Shown here piece after piece: positions 1 to 6,276 of a DNA stretch of 17,742 bases. Made by a program: the position numbers and the translations under genes. Source of the DNA: CAVRZR01 sp964354215 (lineage in GTDB: Bacteria > Actinomycetota > Coriobacteriia > Anaerosomatales > CAVRZR01); the NCBI GenBank assembly GCA_964354215.1, contig CAYGYT010000043.1, forward strand, positions 1 through 17,742. The letters are read 5' to 3'. Numbering within the stretch: position 1 is the stretch's first letter; each line of letters opens with the position of its first letter. The notes under the pieces are model-generated. The model had not been told where the DNA came from. It was given only the letters and a program-made list of their open reading frames with translations, and ran no database searches.

Positions 1-107
1 AGGTCGGCTTCAAGCCGGTGGGTGTGATGCGCCGCTACGAACGAGGGCCTGACGGACTGTGGCGTGACGCCCTGCTCATGGACCTGCTCGCGGAGGAGTT
101 GACCTAG
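1..107 (+). CDS. GNAT-family N-acetyltransferase, C-terminal fragment
   Basis: The window opens inside a gene. The frame beginning at base 3 reads 34 residues to a TAG at 105-107. The fragment contains GFKPVGVMRRYERG followed by a Trp-Arg-Asp stretch and LLMDLLAEEL. This is the usual end of GNAT acetyltransferases annotated as aminoglycoside 6'-N-acetyltransferase-like, where a Gly-Phe-x-Pro-Val-Gly strand follows the acetyl-CoA-binding core. The catalytic core lies outside the window, so substrate and resistance role cannot be judged. The gene converges on the YdeI gene with about 30 bases between the two stops. Confidence 0.6.
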   Translation, partial: VGFKPVGVMRRYERGPDGLWRDALLMDLLAEELT

Positions 108-138
108 ACGCCTCGTCTGGGGGCCGGCCGACGCGCGG

Positions 139-717
139 CTATCGCGGTGGTCTGCCTTCTGCCGCGGCGCGCGCTGTCTCGTCGATACGCTTCGCGCGCG
201 TCTCTGGGCGTTTCGCGCTCGCGATCCAGTACAGGGCGAGCTTGCGCTGCGATGCGCTGAGAGCCTGGAATCTGACCTCGGCTTCGGGGCGAGCGGCGAG
301 CGCCGCGGCGAGGTCGTCTGGGACCACCAGGGCGTCCACGTCGTCGAGCGTATTCCACGACCCGTCGGCCTTCGCAGCCTCGATAGCAGCGAGCGCAACC
401 GGCATGAGCAGGCCCTGCGCGCCGATCCGCTCGACTCGCTCCTTGTTCGAGCGCGACCACGTGCTACCCCGCTTCCTCGGTGTGAAGAGCTGCTTGAAGC
501 GGTCCTCATCGAGGCGGTTGACGGTGCTGTCGATCCAATTGAAGCGCACCGCTTCCTCGACGGCTTGCTCGTAGATGAGGGTCGTGCGCGTGTTGCCCTT
601 CTTGCCGACGGCGAGCCAGATGCCCGCCGAGGAGTCGTGGTGCTGTTCGAGCCACGCGCTCCACTCCTCGCGCGAGGCCGGCTCAACCAACGGCAGGTCG
701 TCGAGTGACGGCGTCAT
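139..717 (-). CDS. YdeI/OmpD-associated family protein (bacteriocin-protection type)
   Basis: This 192-residue protein has the full two-part layout of the YdeI/OmpD-associated family. The N-terminal part (about residues 1-110) contains GIWLAVGKKG, EEAVRFNWIDS and FTPRKRGSTWS. The C-terminal OmdA-type part (about 130-185) contains VPDDLAAALAARPEA and YWIASAKRPETRAKRI. Relatives are described as bacteriocin-protection or cell-surface-associated proteins, but their biochemical activity is not established. No signal peptide or membrane segment is seen. Its ATG overlaps the TGA of the upstream gene (ATGA, 714-717) and has no good Shine-Dalgarno sequence of its own, so translation is probably coupled. 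Family assignment is confident; function is not. Confidence 0.85.
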   Translation of the reverse strand: MTPSLDDLPLVEPASREEWSAWLEQHHDSSAGIWLAVGKKGNTRTTLIYEQAVEEAVRFNWIDSTVNRLDEDRFKQLFTPRKRGSTWSRSNKERVERIGAQGLLMPVALAAIEAAKADGSWNTLDDVDALVVPDDLAAALAARPEAEVRFQALSASQRKLALYWIASAKRPETRAKRIDETARAAAEGRPPR

Positions 718-974
718 GCGACCGGTCCGGCGTCTCGCGGTCCACGTGCGCGGTACTCCATGCCCATGTACGCGTCGCCGGCCTCGAGCTCGTCGAGCAT
801 CTGCTCGAGGCGCTTGCGATAGGTGTCGTCGCGCTTCGCGCGGGTGATCCAGCCGAGGTAGTCGTTCTGCTGGTAGTCGGGACGAGCGCCGTACGCGTCG
901 GCGAGTCCGCGCTCCGCGAGTGCCCGTTCGACGTCGGGCGGCATGTCGTATCGGGGACGCTTGAGGGCGCTCAT
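714..974 (-). CDS. Small OmdA-domain protein (YdeI/OmpD-associated C-terminal type)
   Basis: This 86-residue protein consists almost entirely of an OmdA-type domain: MPPDVERALAERG, YLGWITRAKRDDTYRKRL and LDELEAGDAYMGMEYRAR. It matches the C-terminal half of the neighbouring YdeI protein in pattern (P-P-D-hydrophobic-x-x-A-L-A, then W-I-x-x-A-K-R). The ATG at 974 is preceded by GGAG at a spacing of about six bases, which supports this start. Its stop overlaps the start of the full-length YdeI gene by four bases, so the two are very likely co-translated. The tandem single-domain plus two-domain arrangement may mean the proteins act together. Function is unknown. Confidence 0.8.
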   Translation of the reverse strand: MSALKRPRYDMPPDVERALAERGLADAYGARPDYQQNDYLGWITRAKRDDTYRKRLEQMLDELEAGDAYMGMEYRARGPRDAGPVA

Positions 975-1010
975 CGGCGCTCCAATCAGGCGAAAGCCGG
1001 CTCTCGGACG

Positions 1011-1016
1011 ATTCTA
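1011..1016 (-). promoter_or_regulatory. Possible -10 element for the OmdA/YdeI pair
   Basis: Read on the minus strand this is TAGAAT, about 37 bases before the ATG at 974, giving a plausible short leader. No convincing -35 hexamer lies 16-18 bases upstream, so this is only a candidate. The rest of the gap 975-1094 shows nothing else I can name. Confidence 0.25.
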
Positions 1017-1094
1017 CCCGGGTTGCTCCCGCTCACGCCCTCTCGGCTCGATCACGCGGGCCAAGTAGGCGCTCGAGAGCACTGCGGCCCGCGC

Positions 1095-2018
1095 TCAGGC
1101 GGGTGTGCCGAACCAGCGCTCGAGCCAGGCGACCGGCTCGTCGAGGTCGACACCGTCGGCGATCTGCTCGAGCATTGGGATTTTGTCGACGGCGTCCAGA
1201 CCGATGCTCTCGGCAAGAACGGGGTCGATGCGCAGGTAGCGCTTGCCAAGGACTTGTCGGCACTGGTAGTCGGCGATGCCAGATGCGCCCTCGAACATGA
1301 TCTTCAGGAAGTGGGGTGCCCACTGCACGTAGCCCCAGTTGCTGTCGACGGCGTCGAGATGGTGCGGATTCTGGCCGGTACCCAGCGAGAGCAGCGCGAC
1401 GCGCGAGGCGTGCTGTCCGCCGGTGTCGGGGTGGAGCGCTTGGGCCAGCGCACACATGCTCGGGTTGTTCGCGACGACGCCACCGTCGACGAAGCCCTGG
1501 TAGACCGGGAAGAACGTGGGTGCCGCTGCGGAGCGCATGGCCACATCGGCGACGAGCTGCTCGCGATCGTCGGATTCCTCTTCGAAGTTGTGCACGAACT
1601 TGGGCTTCCACGCGCGCAGGCCGCTCGTGGCGACGGCATCGAGGTCGAACGTCGCAACGAGCACCTTCCTCGGCAGGTCGCCCATGCGCATATCGCCGAA
1701 GACCCCGTCGAGTGCGGACTTGAGGTGTGCGTTGTCATAGTCGGCGCGCACGAGTCGGTCTACGTCGCCCAGCTCGTCCCAGGTAGTCTCCTCGAAGATC
1801 GCCCGGCCTTGAGCGCGATAGAGGTCGCTCAGCTCCTCAGGCGTGATGCCCGCAGCCAGGCACAGAGCGATGATCGCACCCGTCGACGTGCCCGCGAGGA
1901 GGTCCACGCTGGCGAGGAACCCCGGCCGCCGCGCCTCGAGACGTTCGAGAAGCCGACTCACGAGAAGCCCCCTGATGCCTCCGCCGTCGAGCGAGAGGAT
2001 GTGGTGGTAGTCGGGCAC
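1095..2018 (-). CDS. Patatin-like phospholipase
   Basis: This 307-residue protein is a patatin-family lipid acyl hydrolase, which cleaves membrane phospholipid acyl chains with a Ser-Asp dyad. Visible motifs are the oxyanion loop DGGGIRG (residues 11-17), the nucleophile elbow GTSTG with Ser45, and the catalytic Asp178 in FVDGG, with APTFFP just before it. No signal peptide or transmembrane segment is seen, so the protein is probably cytosolic. The GTG at 2018 is preferred over longer in-frame starts because GAGGAGG sits about six bases upstream and the protein then begins right before the patatin domain. The HEPN gene ends at 2020, leaving one base between stop and start, so translation is almost certainly coupled. 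Patatin proteins are known effectors in CBASS (CapV) and other defence systems. An effector role here is inference. Confidence 0.9.
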   Translation of the reverse strand: MPDYHHILSLDGGGIRGLLVSRLLERLEARRPGFLASVDLLAGTSTGAIIALCLAAGITPEELSDLYRAQGRAIFEETTWDELGDVDRLVRADYDNAHLKSALDGVFGDMRMGDLPRKVLVATFDLDAVATSGLRAWKPKFVHNFEEESDDREQLVADVAMRSAAAPTFFPVYQGFVDGGVVANNPSMCALAQALHPDTGGQHASRVALLSLGTGQNPHHLDAVDSNWGYVQWAPHFLKIMFEGASGIADYQCRQVLGKRYLRIDPVLAESIGLDAVDKIPMLEQIADGVDLDEPVAWLERWFGTPA

Positions 2019-2019
2019 C

Positions 2020-2397
2020 TCAGACCTCCTCGTCTCCCCGCCGCTGAGGCAGGCGCATCTCATCTCGCATGCTCCTTAGCACCGGCAGAATAGCCGGGAG
2101 CTTCCGCTCGATGATGTCGGTCACGGTAGACCAGTCGATTCCATGGTAGTGGTGGATGACCTTGTCCCGCGTCATGGCGATCTCAGCCCACGGAATCCCG
2201 GGGTACCGGGACCTGACCTCTCGGGAGACGCTCTTCGCCGCTTCTCCGAGCACTGCGAGATTGAAGAGGATAGCGTCGGCCTTCTCCGGGTGTGTTCCCA
2301 GGCCCCCTGGCGGGACGTCGCTCGCGTAGGCGACCATCCGCGACGCCGCCTCGATCATGTCGTCGACAAGCAGCGCGTCATCACGCTTCCCAGACAT
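2020..2397 (-). CDS. HEPN-domain (DUF86, HepT-like) toxin candidate
   Basis: This 125-residue all-helical protein belongs to the DUF86/HepT branch of HEPN ribonucleases. The signature RX4HXY is intact as R77-DKVI-H82-H-Y84, inside TRDKVIHHYHGIDW. In characterised HepT/MntA pairs, HepT is an RNase toxin, and the Tyr of this motif is AMPylated by the MNT partner to neutralise it. The ATG at 2397 begins MSGKRDDALLVDD, which aligns residue for residue with the start of the second HEPN gene in this window, so longer starts were rejected. It overlaps the MNT stop by 17 bases, as in the second module. The stop lies one base from the patatin start. Toxicity is inferred from the family. Confidence 0.88.
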   Translation of the reverse strand: MSGKRDDALLVDDMIEAASRMVAYASDVPPGGLGTHPEKADAILFNLAVLGEAAKSVSREVRSRYPGIPWAEIAMTRDKVIHHYHGIDWSTVTDIIERKLPAILPVLRSMRDEMRLPQRRGDEEV

Positions 2398-2953
2398 ACA
2401 GCACCTCATCAAGGATGCGTCTCCGCAACTCAGGCCGCAGCTCACTGGGGAGCGCGAAGTCCACCTTCCTGCCGAGGAGGTCTTGCAGGTAGACGGCCGC
2501 ACCAAGCTCGCTGTCGAAGTCGATCACCTCGAGCTCACCGAGCAGGTCGACGTCAGAATGCGCCTGCTGCCGGCCCGATACGAACGATCCGTACACGCCG
2601 AGCCGCTGCAGGCCGAAGCGGGCCCGCAACTCCGAACCGTGCTCACGGATACGGCCGACGAGCTCCGCAAGATCTCGCACAGGCGCCTGCGGTGGAGTTC
2701 CGGCTTGCGTCGCGTATCCGGCGCGGGTCTCGGCGGCAAGCTGTGCCACCGTCGTTTCCTCGTCCAGATCGACGCCCAGCGCCCGCGCGACTTGTTGCAC
2801 ACGAGCGAGGGAGACGCCGCGGTACTCGGTCGCCTCCCAGCGGGCGATCTGTTGCTGCTTCGCACCCACGAGCTCGCCGAGCCCGCGCTGGGTCAGGCCG
2901 CACTCCTTCCTCGCCGTCACGAGTGCGGTGCCGATGTTCGCGATTCCCGCCAT
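2381..2953 (-). CDS. XRE-HTH / minimal nucleotidyltransferase fusion, MntA-like antitoxin
   Basis: This 190-residue protein has two parts. Residues about 8-62 form an XRE helix-turn-helix (GLTQRGLGELVGAKQQQIARW). Residues about 95-190 form a minimal nucleotidyltransferase of the DNA polymerase beta superfamily: GS at 122-123, ten residues, then D134-V-D136 (GSX10DXD), with a third likely metal ligand at D165 (GRKVDF). In known HEPN/MNT pairs the MNT protein transfers AMP onto the toxin. The fused HTH suggests that it also represses its own operon. The ATG at 2953 is chosen over a TTG at 2968 because the protein then matches the start of the paralogue at 12685. No Shine-Dalgarno sequence precedes it. 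Confidence 0.88.
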   Translation of the reverse strand: MAGIANIGTALVTARKECGLTQRGLGELVGAKQQQIARWEATEYRGVSLARVQQVARALGVDLDEETTVAQLAAETRAGYATQAGTPPQAPVRDLAELVGRIREHGSELRARFGLQRLGVYGSFVSGRQQAHSDVDLLGELEVIDFDSELGAAVYLQDLLGRKVDFALPSELRPELRRRILDEVLYVWEA

Positions 2954-2959
2954 GTGCTC

Positions 2960-2988
2960 AGAGTACAACTCGAAGATTGTGTAGACAA
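2960..2988 (-). promoter_or_regulatory. Putative promoter of the MNT-HEPN-patatin operon, implying a leaderless transcript
   Basis: On the minus strand TTGTCT (2988-2983), a 17-base spacer and TACTCT (2965-2960) end six bases before the ATG at 2953. Initiation would fall at or next to the start codon, which fits the absence of a Shine-Dalgarno sequence. The match to consensus is moderate, but the same geometry recurs at the paralogous module (12692-12721), which raises the likelihood. Confidence 0.45.
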
Positions 2989-3000
2989 CTCGAAAGTTGT
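2965..3000. promoter_or_regulatory. Tandem dyad operator upstream of the XRE-MNT gene
   Basis: Two 16-base elements lie 20 bases apart, about two helical turns. The distal one (2985-3000) is a perfect dyad, ACAACT-CGAA-AGTTGT. The proximal one (2965-2980) is imperfect, with ACAACT on one arm and GATTGT on the other. They cover the putative -35 and -10 positions. The simplest reading is an autoregulatory operator bound by the XRE domain encoded immediately downstream. Binding itself is inferred. Confidence 0.6.
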
Positions 3001-3029
3001 TGCGAACGGTCGCAGATGAATTGGGCCAC

Positions 3030-3049
3030 CCTCGGTTCCCTGGCCGAGG
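3030..3049. terminator. Hairpin downstream of the tetR-type gene, possible terminator
   Basis: CCTCGG (3030-3035) and CCGAGG (3044-3049) form a perfect 6-bp stem, extendable by two G-U pairs, 18-38 bases beyond the TetR stop. No U-run follows on either strand, so intrinsic termination is uncertain. It may insulate the tetR-type transcript from the MNT operon. Confidence 0.35.
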
Positions 3050-3067
3050 AGGTAGGCTAACGCGCCG

Positions 3068-3772
3068 CTACTGCTCGGCGCTCTCGATGAGTCCGCGGGC
3101 CAGTGCGCGTATGCCGAACTCGAAGTCAGCCTCGAAGAAGTTGGACGCGCAGATCGTCGCCTCGCGCAGGTAGGGGAACTCCTCGGCGGGGAACCGCTCG
3201 CCCATCGCCTGCATCTCCTCGGCTGATGGCGGCTCGGACCCGTTCTCGGCCATCCCCACGATGCCGCGAACCGTCGCCGCGATCGCGTTCATCCCCGCCA
3301 TGGCCCGATCGGGGGGCAGCCCGGCGTCCCTCAGGATGCCGATGAGCAGCTCGACCGGCCGCATCGCCTCGGGCGTGCTCGGTCCGCGCGAGAGCACGAT
3401 CGGGAGCGCGTTCGCGTGAGCCAGCATGACGTCGCGATACGCGCGGGCCGCCCACACGATGCGCTCCTCAGGAGGCGCCGAGCGCTCGTCGCGGGTGAGG
3501 TCGATCTCGGCCATGACCGCCTCGACGATGGCGTCGAACAGCGCCTCCTTGTTCGGGACGTGGTAGTAGATCGCCATGGGGTCCACGCCAAGCTCGGCGC
3601 CGAGCCGCCGCATCGAAAGCGCCGGGAGCCCCTCACGGTCGACGAGTGCGAGTGCCGTGCGCACGATGCGTTCGCGCGAGAGCGGTGTTTCAGGCCCGGT
3701 GCGCCGAGCCCGTCGCACGCCTGCCCGCTCCTCGCGCACCTGCGCGCGGTCCGCCTGCCTGTCCTGCGCCAC
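3068..3772 (-). CDS. TetR-family transcriptional regulator
   Basis: This 234-residue protein has a TetR-type DNA-binding domain at about residues 31-78: RERIVRTALALVDREG, MRRLGAELGVDPMAIYYHV, then PNKEALFDAIV. The remaining helical region resembles the TetR C-terminal ligand-binding fold. A basic 25-residue N-terminal tail precedes the domain. The GTG at 3772 has GGAGG about eight bases upstream. The gene is divergent from the redox operon beginning at 3936, and two perfect dyads lie between them. It therefore most likely represses both itself and that operon until a small ligand binds. The ligand cannot be inferred, although a flavoenzyme substrate such as a quinone or electrophile is plausible. 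Confidence 0.92.
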   Translation of the reverse strand: MAQDRQADRAQVREERAGVRRARRTGPETPLSRERIVRTALALVDREGLPALSMRRLGAELGVDPMAIYYHVPNKEALFDAIVEAVMAEIDLTRDERSAPPEERIVWAARAYRDVMLAHANALPIVLSRGPSTPEAMRPVELLIGILRDAGLPPDRAMAGMNAIAATVRGIVGMAENGSEPPSAEEMQAMGERFPAEEFPYLREATICASNFFEADFEFGIRALARGLIESAEQ

Positions 3773-3809
3773 GTCCGACGCCTCCGATCGATTCTGTCGC
3801 GGTAGGGTG

Positions 3810-3837
3810 TTGACAGTTCTATTCTACGGTGTAGAAT
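3810..3837 (+). promoter_or_regulatory. Sigma70-type promoter of the flavodoxin/SDR operon
   Basis: A consensus -35 TTGACA (3810-3815), a 16-base spacer and TAGAAT (3832-3837) form the best promoter in the window. Predicted initiation is near 3844, giving a leader of about 90 bases. The -10 lies inside the right arm of operator A, so repressor binding should block it directly. Confidence 0.75.
3821..3837. promoter_or_regulatory. TetR operator A (perfect dyad)
   Basis: ATTCTAC-GGT-GTAGAAT has perfect 7-base arms. The TTCTAC/GTAGAA core is shared with operator B, whose centre is 31 bases away, about three helical turns. It overlaps the -10 elements of both divergent promoters. Size, symmetry and position are typical of TetR-family operators. 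Confidence 0.8.
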
Positions 3838-3849
3838 CCGTGTTGTCAC
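3821..3849 (-). promoter_or_regulatory. Divergent promoter of the tetR-type gene
   Basis: On the minus strand GTGACA (3849-3844), a 17-base spacer and TAGAAT (3826-3821) form a good promoter. Initiation near 3814 would leave a leader of about 42 bases before the GTG at 3772. Its -10 is the left arm of operator A, so autorepression is expected. Confidence 0.6.
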
Positions 3850-3850
3850 T

Positions 3851-3869
3851 TGTTCTACAGCGTAGAACA
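3851..3869. promoter_or_regulatory. TetR operator B (perfect dyad)
   Basis: TGTTCTAC-AGC-GTAGAACA has perfect 8-base arms and the same core as operator A. It lies just downstream of the predicted plus-strand start and just upstream of the minus-strand -35, so occupancy could affect both promoters. No other copies of this dyad were noticed in the window. Confidence 0.8.
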
Positions 3870-3935
3870 CAGACTCGAAGGCGAAAGCGCTGAGGCCGGC
3901 AAGACACGGAGCGGTTCTGGGGAGAGGAAAGCTCG

Positions 3936-4499
3936 ATGAAGATCACGATACTCAACGGAGAGCCGGACGCAACGGCGGCATTCGACGGGTATGTCCACGC
4001 GGTCGCCGACAGGCTCGGCGCCTCTGGCCACGAGGTTCGCACGCTCGAACTGCGCGAACTCGACCTCAAGGGCTGCTCAGGCTGCTGGGGCTGCTGGGTC
4101 AAGACGCCCGGCGAGTGCGTGAAGCGTGACGACAGCGCGCTCGTGTGTCGCGCCGCCCTCGGCAGCGACCTCGTGCTGCTCGCCTCGCCGATGGTGATGG
4201 GCTTCACGTCGGCGCTCCTGAAGCGCGCTGCCGACCAGATGATCCCGCTCATCCATCCATACCTCGTGATCGAGGGCGGTGAGATGCACCATCGCGCGCG
4301 CTACGAGCGCTACCCGCGCATGGGCCTGCTGCTCTCGGCGGGTGAGGATACCGATGCCGAGGACGTCGCCATCACCGAGCGCATGTGGTCGCGGATGGCC
4401 CGCAACATGAAGTCGCGTCTCGTATTCACCGCGGTCGCTGATCGTGCGGCCGAGACTCTCGCCGAGGAGGTTGCAGATGAGCTCGCTGCTGTTGCTTAA
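3936..4499 (+). CDS. Flavodoxin-fold NAD(P)H-dependent oxidoreductase with a four-Cys motif
   Basis: This 187-residue protein of the NADPH-dependent FMN reductase/flavodoxin-like group starts with a beta strand and phosphate-binding loop (MKITILNGEPDA). It carries the cysteine cluster C47-SG-C50-WG-C53, with C61 seven residues further on. CX2CX2CX4-7C clusters bind a [4Fe-4S] centre in iron-sulfur flavoproteins, so an FMN plus iron-sulfur protein is possible. The cluster could also be redox-active or structural. The ATG has a purine-rich site (GGGGAGAGGAAAG) upstream. It is the first gene of the TetR-controlled operon and overlaps the next gene by 23 bases. The physiological substrate is unknown. 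Confidence 0.8.
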   Translation: MKITILNGEPDATAAFDGYVHAVADRLGASGHEVRTLELRELDLKGCSGCWGCWVKTPGECVKRDDSALVCRAALGSDLVLLASPMVMGFTSALLKRAADQMIPLIHPYLVIEGGEMHHRARYERYPRMGLLLSAGEDTDAEDVAITERMWSRMARNMKSRLVFTAVADRAAETLAEEVADELAAVA

Positions 4500-5175
4500 C
4501 GGATCGCCGAGAGGCCCGCGTTCGAACTCCATGAAGATGCTCGCGCGCGTGGGCGAGGGCTGGACGCGCGCCGGCGGGCAGGCACCAGAGGTACTGCACT
4601 TGGCGCGGCGCGAGGACTTCGCCCGCGCTGTCGAGGCATTCGCCGAGGCGGACACGGTCATTCTCGGCATGCCGCTCTATACCGACTCGATGCCTGCGCT
4701 CGTGAAGACCTACATCGAGGAGCTCGCGCGCTACGTGGGGTGCGAGGGGAATCCGCGGCTGGGCTTCCTCGTGCAGTCGGGGTTCTCCGAGGCGCTGCAT
4801 TCCCGTTCCCTCGAGGGCTACCTGGAGAAGCTCGCCGCCCGGCTCGGGTGCGAGTACGCTGGCACGATCGTACGCGGAGGCGGTGAGTCGCTGCAGGCGA
4901 TGCCCGACGAGGCGGCCGGCAAGCTCTTCGAGCGGCTGCGCGGGCTCGGCGAATCGCTCGCGGGCGACGGACGCTTCGACGCCGAGGGTCTCGCGCAGGT
5001 AGCGGGGACCGAGCGCTTCTCGGCGGCTACGGCGACTATGCTCTCGGCGGCCTTGAAGCTCCCGGTCACGCAGTTCTACTGGAACGGACAGCTGAAGAAG
5101 AACGGCGCATGGGAGCGGCGGTTCGACGCACCATATGCCGAGGAGCTCGCGGCCCAAGGAGTCAGTCGTGGCTGA
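4477..5175 (+). CDS. Flavodoxin-fold NAD(P)H-dependent oxidoreductase
   Basis: This 232-residue protein begins SSLLLLNGSPRGPRSNS, the FMN phosphate-binding loop of NADPH-dependent FMN reductases. It continues with DTVILGMPLYTDSMPALVK, the usual second flavin-contact segment of the fold. The four-Cys cluster of its upstream partner is absent. The ATG at 4477 is chosen over the GTG at 4444 because GAGGAGG lies about seven bases upstream and the protein then begins at the first strand. It overlaps the previous gene by 23 bases and the next by 8. The partners may act in sequence or as a heteromeric flavoenzyme. The substrate is unknown. Confidence 0.8.
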   Translation: MSSLLLLNGSPRGPRSNSMKMLARVGEGWTRAGGQAPEVLHLARREDFARAVEAFAEADTVILGMPLYTDSMPALVKTYIEELARYVGCEGNPRLGFLVQSGFSEALHSRSLEGYLEKLAARLGCEYAGTIVRGGGESLQAMPDEAAGKLFERLRGLGESLAGDGRFDAEGLAQVAGTERFSAATATMLSAALKLPVTQFYWNGQLKKNGAWERRFDAPYAEELAAQGVSRG

Positions 5176-6115
5176 TCTGCATGTGATATTCGGAACCGGA
5201 CCTGCCGGAACGTGGACGGCGCGCTCGCTTGCCGAGGCCGGCCGTTCAGTGCGCGTGGTGAATCGCTCCGGCAAGCGGCCCGAGCTCATGCCCGAGAGCG
5301 TCGAGGTCGTGGCTGTGGCCGATGCCTCGGATCCCGCGCAGGCGGCCGGCGCCGCCGACGGCGCATCCGTGGTGTACCAGTGCATGAACCCGCCGTACCA
5401 CCAGTGGCGCGAGCTCTTCCCGGGGTTGCAGCGCGGCGCCATCGAGGCCGCCAAACGGGCCGGCGCGCGCTACGTCTCGCTCGAGAACCTGTACATGTAC
5501 GGGCAGGTCGACGGCGCGATGAGCGAGACGACGCCGGTCGCCCCGACTGCGCGCAAAGGGCGGGTGCGCGCCGCCATGGCCGAGGAGCTCCTCGACATGC
5601 AGCGGAAGGGCGAGCTTGAGGTGGCGCAAGCGCGGGCCTCGGACTACTATGGCCCGCTCGTCACCGACTCGGCGATGGGTAGCCGCACGTTCGAGCCGCT
5701 GCTGGCAGGCAAGCGCGCCGAAGTCACGGGCAGCGCTGACGTCGTGCACTCGTACGCGTACATCGAGGACGTGGGCCGAGGGCTCGCAACGCTCGGAACG
5801 CACGACGAGGCGTTTGGCGAGGTGTGGATCCTTCCGCATGCGCCCGCGAGGACGCCGCGCGAGATGCTCGTGCCGGCGTTCAAGGCTGCCGACCTCGAAC
5901 CCAAGTACAGCGCAGTCGGTCCGCTCACGATCCGGCTCGCCGGGCTGTTCATGCCCGGGGCTCGAGAGACGGTCGAGATGATGTACGAGTTCACGAGGCC
6001 GTTTGAGGTCGACTCGTCCAAGTTCGAGCGGCAGTTCGGAATGTCTGCGACGCCGCCGCGCGAAGCGATGCGGCGCACCGTGGAGTGGTACAAGACGCGG
6101 GCGTCGAACAGCTAG
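5168..6115 (+). CDS. NAD(P)-dependent epimerase/dehydratase (SDR-like Rossmann) protein
   Basis: This 315-residue protein starts with a Rossmann strand and dinucleotide loop (HVIFGTGPAGTWTARSLAEAG) and is organised like the NAD-dependent epimerase/dehydratase group. The expected catalytic YxxxK is not visible: the corresponding region reads PTARKGRVRAAMAEEL. It may therefore bind a nucleotide without acting as a classical SDR, or use other residues. The GTG at 5168 is preferred because AAGGAG ends six bases upstream. It overlaps the end of the upstream flavodoxin gene by eight bases. As third gene of the TetR-controlled operon it probably acts on the same substrate as the flavoproteins. Confidence 0.82.
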   Translation: MADLHVIFGTGPAGTWTARSLAEAGRSVRVVNRSGKRPELMPESVEVVAVADASDPAQAAGAADGASVVYQCMNPPYHQWRELFPGLQRGAIEAAKRAGARYVSLENLYMYGQVDGAMSETTPVAPTARKGRVRAAMAEELLDMQRKGELEVAQARASDYYGPLVTDSAMGSRTFEPLLAGKRAEVTGSADVVHSYAYIEDVGRGLATLGTHDEAFGEVWILPHAPARTPREMLVPAFKAADLEPKYSAVGPLTIRLAGLFMPGARETVEMMYEFTRPFEVDSSKFERQFGMSATPPREAMRRTVEWYKTRASNS

Positions 6116-6188
6116 CGCCAGGCGGCGAGGTCGAACCCGGCGTCGCCCCGAGGGCTGCGGACCCTTCGTGTGACGCAGCCTCTCCGCT

Positions 6189-6231
6189 CGGCTACTCTTC
6201 GGGGTAGCCGCGTCATCAGACCCTGCGGGTC
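6189..6231. other. Two hairpins between the redox operon and carB
   Basis: CGGCTAC/GTAGCCG (6189-6195 and 6204-6210) forms a perfect 7-bp stem with an 8-base loop. GACCC/GGGTC (6219-6223 and 6227-6231) follows. There is no U-run. They could be a Rho-type or weak terminator for the upstream operon, or structure in a carB leader. No pyrimidine-responsive attenuator could be recognised. Confidence 0.35.
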
Positions 6232-6276
6232 GCGAAGGCGGGCGCGCGACGGCCATTGCGATCCGGGGGGGCGAAC

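Noticed and set aside
1011..1017. ATTCTAC resembling half of the TetR operator
   Set aside because: The second half-site is absent, so it is better read as a possible -10 on the minus strand.
705..2093. 462-residue plus-strand open frame across the patatin gene
   Set aside because: It is the complement of the patatin and OmdA genes, which have clear catalytic motifs and ribosome sites; the antisense frame has none.
2143..3060. 305-residue plus-strand open frame over the MNT/HEPN module
   Set aside because: Arg/Pro-rich shadow of two well-supported minus-strand genes.
4426..5454. 342-residue minus-strand open frame across the flavodoxin genes
   Set aside because: Antisense shadow of genes with strong ribosome sites and family motifs.
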